A stretch of 6,357 bases of DNA. It comes from an uncultured Roseiflexaceae bacterium (GTDB lineage: Bacteria; Chloroflexota; Chloroflexia; Chloroflexales; Roseiflexaceae). Below the pieces are notes generated by a model, which made no database searches, had not been told where the DNA came from, and saw only the letters and a program-made list of their open reading frames with translations. Positions 4,986-6,357 of this stretch are shown here, piece after piece; position 1 is the stretch's first letter; the number at the start of each line of letters is the position of its first letter. The DNA is taken from the NCBI GenBank assembly GCA_903932805.1, contig CAIZHO010000372.1, forward strand, positions 1-6,357, in the 5' to 3' direction. The translations under genes and the position numbers were made by a program.

Positions 4986-5996
4986 CTACCGTCGCGCTAC
5001 TGCAACATCCCGTTCTTTGGGCAAATCAAACCAGGCGTTGTTGCAGACAGCCATCGCCTCGTCGTCCAACACCAAATCGAGGTTGCCGAGCGAATCCGCT
5101 AGTTGCTCTGGGCGACTCGCGCCGATAATCGGTGCGGTGATACCTGCTTGGGCACGGACCCAGGCGAGTGCCGCATGGGTCAACGGGATCCCGCGGCCAT
5201 TGAAGTACTGCTGCAATTCGGCGACGGTGTTGTGGACTTCGTCGTTCCAGTAGCGTTTGCGATAGAGCTCACCAGCGCCGGTCAAATTGAAGCGCGAGCC
5301 AGGTTCGACCGTGCGTTGTGCACTATAGCGACCAGTCAACATGCCACCGGCGAGGGGATTGTAGGGTATGACACCCAAGCCGTATGTTTTGGCGACCGGC
5401 AAGATTTCGTCTTCGATCATGCGAAACAACATGTTGTAGCGTGGTTGGAGCGAGATAAAGCTACTCAGATGACGGATGTCGCTTGTCCAAAGCGCTTGCA
5501 TAATCTGCATGGCCGTGAAGTTCGAACAGCCGATGTAGCGCACTTTGCCGGCCCGGACCAGGTCGGTCAGCGCCTCGAGCGTTTCGGCAATCGGCGTCTC
5601 GGGGTCGGGTGCATGAACCTGATACAAATCGATGTAATCCACCCCGAGGCGTACGAGACTCGCATCGCAGGCTGCCATGATGTGCTTGCGTGACAGACCT
5701 TCGTTGTTTGCCCCGGGCGCAATGGCACCGCGGCATTTGGTGGCGAGCACCAGGTCGTGCCGGTTGTTGCGGGCCTTCAGCCAGGTCCCGATGAACTCCT
5801 CGGTGCGGCCGGCACTGCGGTAATCGCCGCCGAGTGGGTAGACATCCGCGGTGTCAATGAAGGTGATACCGTGGGCGACTGCGGTGTCGAGGATGGCATG
5901 TGACGTTGCTTCGTCGGCTTGATTGCCGAAGGTCATAGTGCCGAGACAGAGTTCGCTGACATGCAACCCCGAGCGGCCGAGACGTGTGGTGCGCAT
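4986..5996 (-). CDS. Aldo/keto reductase
   Basis: This 336-residue protein has the features of the aldo/keto reductase superfamily, a TIM-barrel NADPH-dependent carbonyl reductase. The catalytic tetrad is visible as Asp48, Tyr53, Lys87 and His128. Cofactor and barrel motifs follow: GCSNF (156-160), QPRYNML (184-190) and IGASRPEQL (291-299). Overall it looks like the bacterial YajO/Tas-type group, which reduces a range of aldehydes and ketones; substrate preference cannot be read. The start at 5996 begins the conserved MRTTRLGRSGL sequence and has AAAGGA five bases upstream. The frame is open to 6089, but those extra 31 residues do not resemble the family N-terminus and would run into the upstream terminator. 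It converges on the operon and has its own candidate promoter and terminator, so it is a separate transcription unit. Whether it serves the same pathway is unknown. Confidence 0.93.
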   Translation of the reverse strand: MRTTRLGRSGLHVSELCLGTMTFGNQADEATSHAILDTAVAHGITFIDTADVYPLGGDYRSAGRTEEFIGTWLKARNNRHDLVLATKCRGAIAPGANNEGLSRKHIMAACDASLVRLGVDYIDLYQVHAPDPETPIAETLEALTDLVRAGKVRYIGCSNFTAMQIMQALWTSDIRHLSSFISLQPRYNMLFRMIEDEILPVAKTYGLGVIPYNPLAGGMLTGRYSAQRTVEPGSRFNLTGAGELYRKRYWNDEVHNTVAELQQYFNGRGIPLTHAALAWVRAQAGITAPIIGASRPEQLADSLGNLDLVLDDEAMAVCNNAWFDLPKERDVAVARR

Positions 5997-6001
5997 AATT
6001 G

Positions 6002-6007
6002 TCCTTT
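6002..6007 (-). promoter_or_regulatory. Ribosome binding site fixing the aldo/keto reductase start
   Basis: On the minus strand AAAGGA lies five bases before the ATG at 5994-5996. It is the same sequence, at nearly the same distance, as the site before the first operon gene (97-102). It supports the 336-residue form over the longer open frame. Confidence 0.75.
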
Positions 6008-6028
6008 GGGTTTCGTGCGGATGACACG

Positions 6029-6058
6029 AGTATACGCCAATTGGCCGCAAGGCAACAA
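6029..6058 (-). promoter_or_regulatory. Candidate promoter of the aldo/keto reductase with a palindromic spacer
   Basis: On the minus strand TATACT (6029-6034) matches the -10 consensus at five of six positions and would give a leader of about 25 bases. The best -35 candidate is TTGTTG (6053-6058) at 18 bases spacing, only three of six matches and overlapping the T-run of the upstream terminator. The spacer contains the perfect ten-base palindrome GCCAATTGGC (6036-6045), a possible operator. The -10 is reasonable and the -35 weak. Confidence 0.45.
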
Positions 6059-6093
6059 AAAACGAGTGGAGGCGCACCCTGGCCTCCACTCGT
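6057..6093 (-). terminator. Intrinsic terminator of the RRM protein gene
   Basis: A perfect 12-base-pair stem pairs 6062-6073 (ACGAGTGGAGGC) with 6082-6093 (GCCTCCACTCGT) around an eight-base loop. In minus-strand transcription it is followed by a run of T (complement of A at 6057-6062). It begins 16 bases after the RRM gene stop codon and ends transcription before the aldo/keto reductase promoter. No matching T-run follows on the plus strand. Confidence 0.95.
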
Positions 6094-6109
6094 CAGATGA
6101 AAATATGGT

Positions 6110-6357
6110 TTAGTAGCGGTTGTCGTCGCGTGGCCCACGGCGTGGGGCACCGGCACCGAATCCGGGTTTCTCGTCCGATTCGTTGACGCGCAACTGGCGA
6201 CCGGCAACTTCGAGGCCATTGGTGGCCGAAATTACATCTTCGACGTTGTCGACTTCCATCTCGACGAAGCCAAACCCACGTGAGCGCTGAGTATCACGGT
6301 CGATGACGACACGAGCACTGACAACTTCACCGTGATCGGCAAATGTATTGCCCAAAT
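6110..6357 (-). CDS. RRM-domain RNA-binding protein, N-terminus cut by window edge
   Basis: At least 81 residues of the C-terminal part are present, read from the right edge to the TAA at 6110-6112. The RNP1 motif RGFGFVEM is clear (visible residues 26-33), preceded by HGEVVSARVVIDRDTQRS and followed by the last strand GRQLRVNES, all standard for a single RNA recognition motif. RNP2, expected near the N-terminus in roughly the 20-25 missing residues, lies off the window. After the domain comes a short tail with Gly, Arg and Pro, ending DDNRY. The aromatic residues of RNP1 stack on single-stranded RNA bases. Small proteins of this type occur in Cyanobacteria, Chloroflexota and some other bacteria, where several are linked to cold response or RNA handling. 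A TTG at 6353-6355 could formally start translation, but the RRM would then lack its first strand, so the true start is upstream. Confidence 0.92.
   Translation of the reverse strand, partial: LGNTFADHGEVVSARVVIDRDTQRSRGFGFVEMEVDNVEDVISATNGLEVAGRQLRVNESDEKPGFGAGAPRRGPRDDNRY

Noticed and set aside
5103..5693. Open frame of 196 codons on the plus strand, antisense to the aldo/keto reductase
   Set aside because: The minus strand carries the full reductase tetrad and motifs; the antisense frame has no recognisable domain or ribosome site.

Overview
The window is bacterial: genes are tightly packed, ribosome binding sites are purine-rich, the -10 boxes are sigma70-like, and two factor-independent terminators are readable. 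The DNA is moderately GC-rich (about 60% in genes by eye), while the intergenic DNA is AT-richer and full of short heptamer repeats. Heptamer arrays in intergenic DNA, together with a small single-RRM RNA-binding protein, suggest Chloroflexota, with Cyanobacteria a weaker alternative. This assignment is inference and nothing in the window proves it.

Layout, left to right. Bases 1-63 are a degenerate heptamer array (ATAACTG and variants) that runs directly into an extended -10 promoter (62-70). Five plus-strand genes follow in what looks like one operon (109-4743): a zinc-dependent medium-chain sugar/polyol-type dehydrogenase, a xylose-isomerase-like TIM-barrel protein, a short-chain dehydrogenase (SDR) resembling gluconate 5-dehydrogenase, a medium-chain dehydrogenase (MDR) that has lost its zinc ligands, and a second SDR. 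Gaps are 12 bp, a 1-base stop/start overlap, 32 bp and 2 bp. The region 4744-4985 has no gene. It holds an imperfect palindromic element, a terminator serving the minus strand, and a second heptamer array (4 x CTGAAAA, then 4 x CTGATAA) that stops one base short of the next gene's stop codon. On the minus strand are an aldo/keto reductase (4986-5996) with its own candidate promoter, and the 3' part of an RRM RNA-binding protein gene (6110-6357, cut by the window edge) followed by a textbook terminator.

How the genes may work together. The operon has four NAD(P)-dependent oxidoreductases plus one enzyme of the sugar isomerase/epimerase fold, with no kinase, transporter, hydrolase or regulator inside the window. 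The simplest reading is oxidation of an unphosphorylated sugar, polyol, cyclitol or sugar acid to a keto intermediate, then isomerisation, epimerisation or elimination by the TIM-barrel protein, then further redox steps. The substrate cannot be read from the sequence. Cofactor-site residues suggest that three of the four operon dehydrogenases prefer NADP and one (3002-4027) prefers NAD. The aldo/keto reductase is convergent and separately transcribed, so its link to the pathway is only positional.
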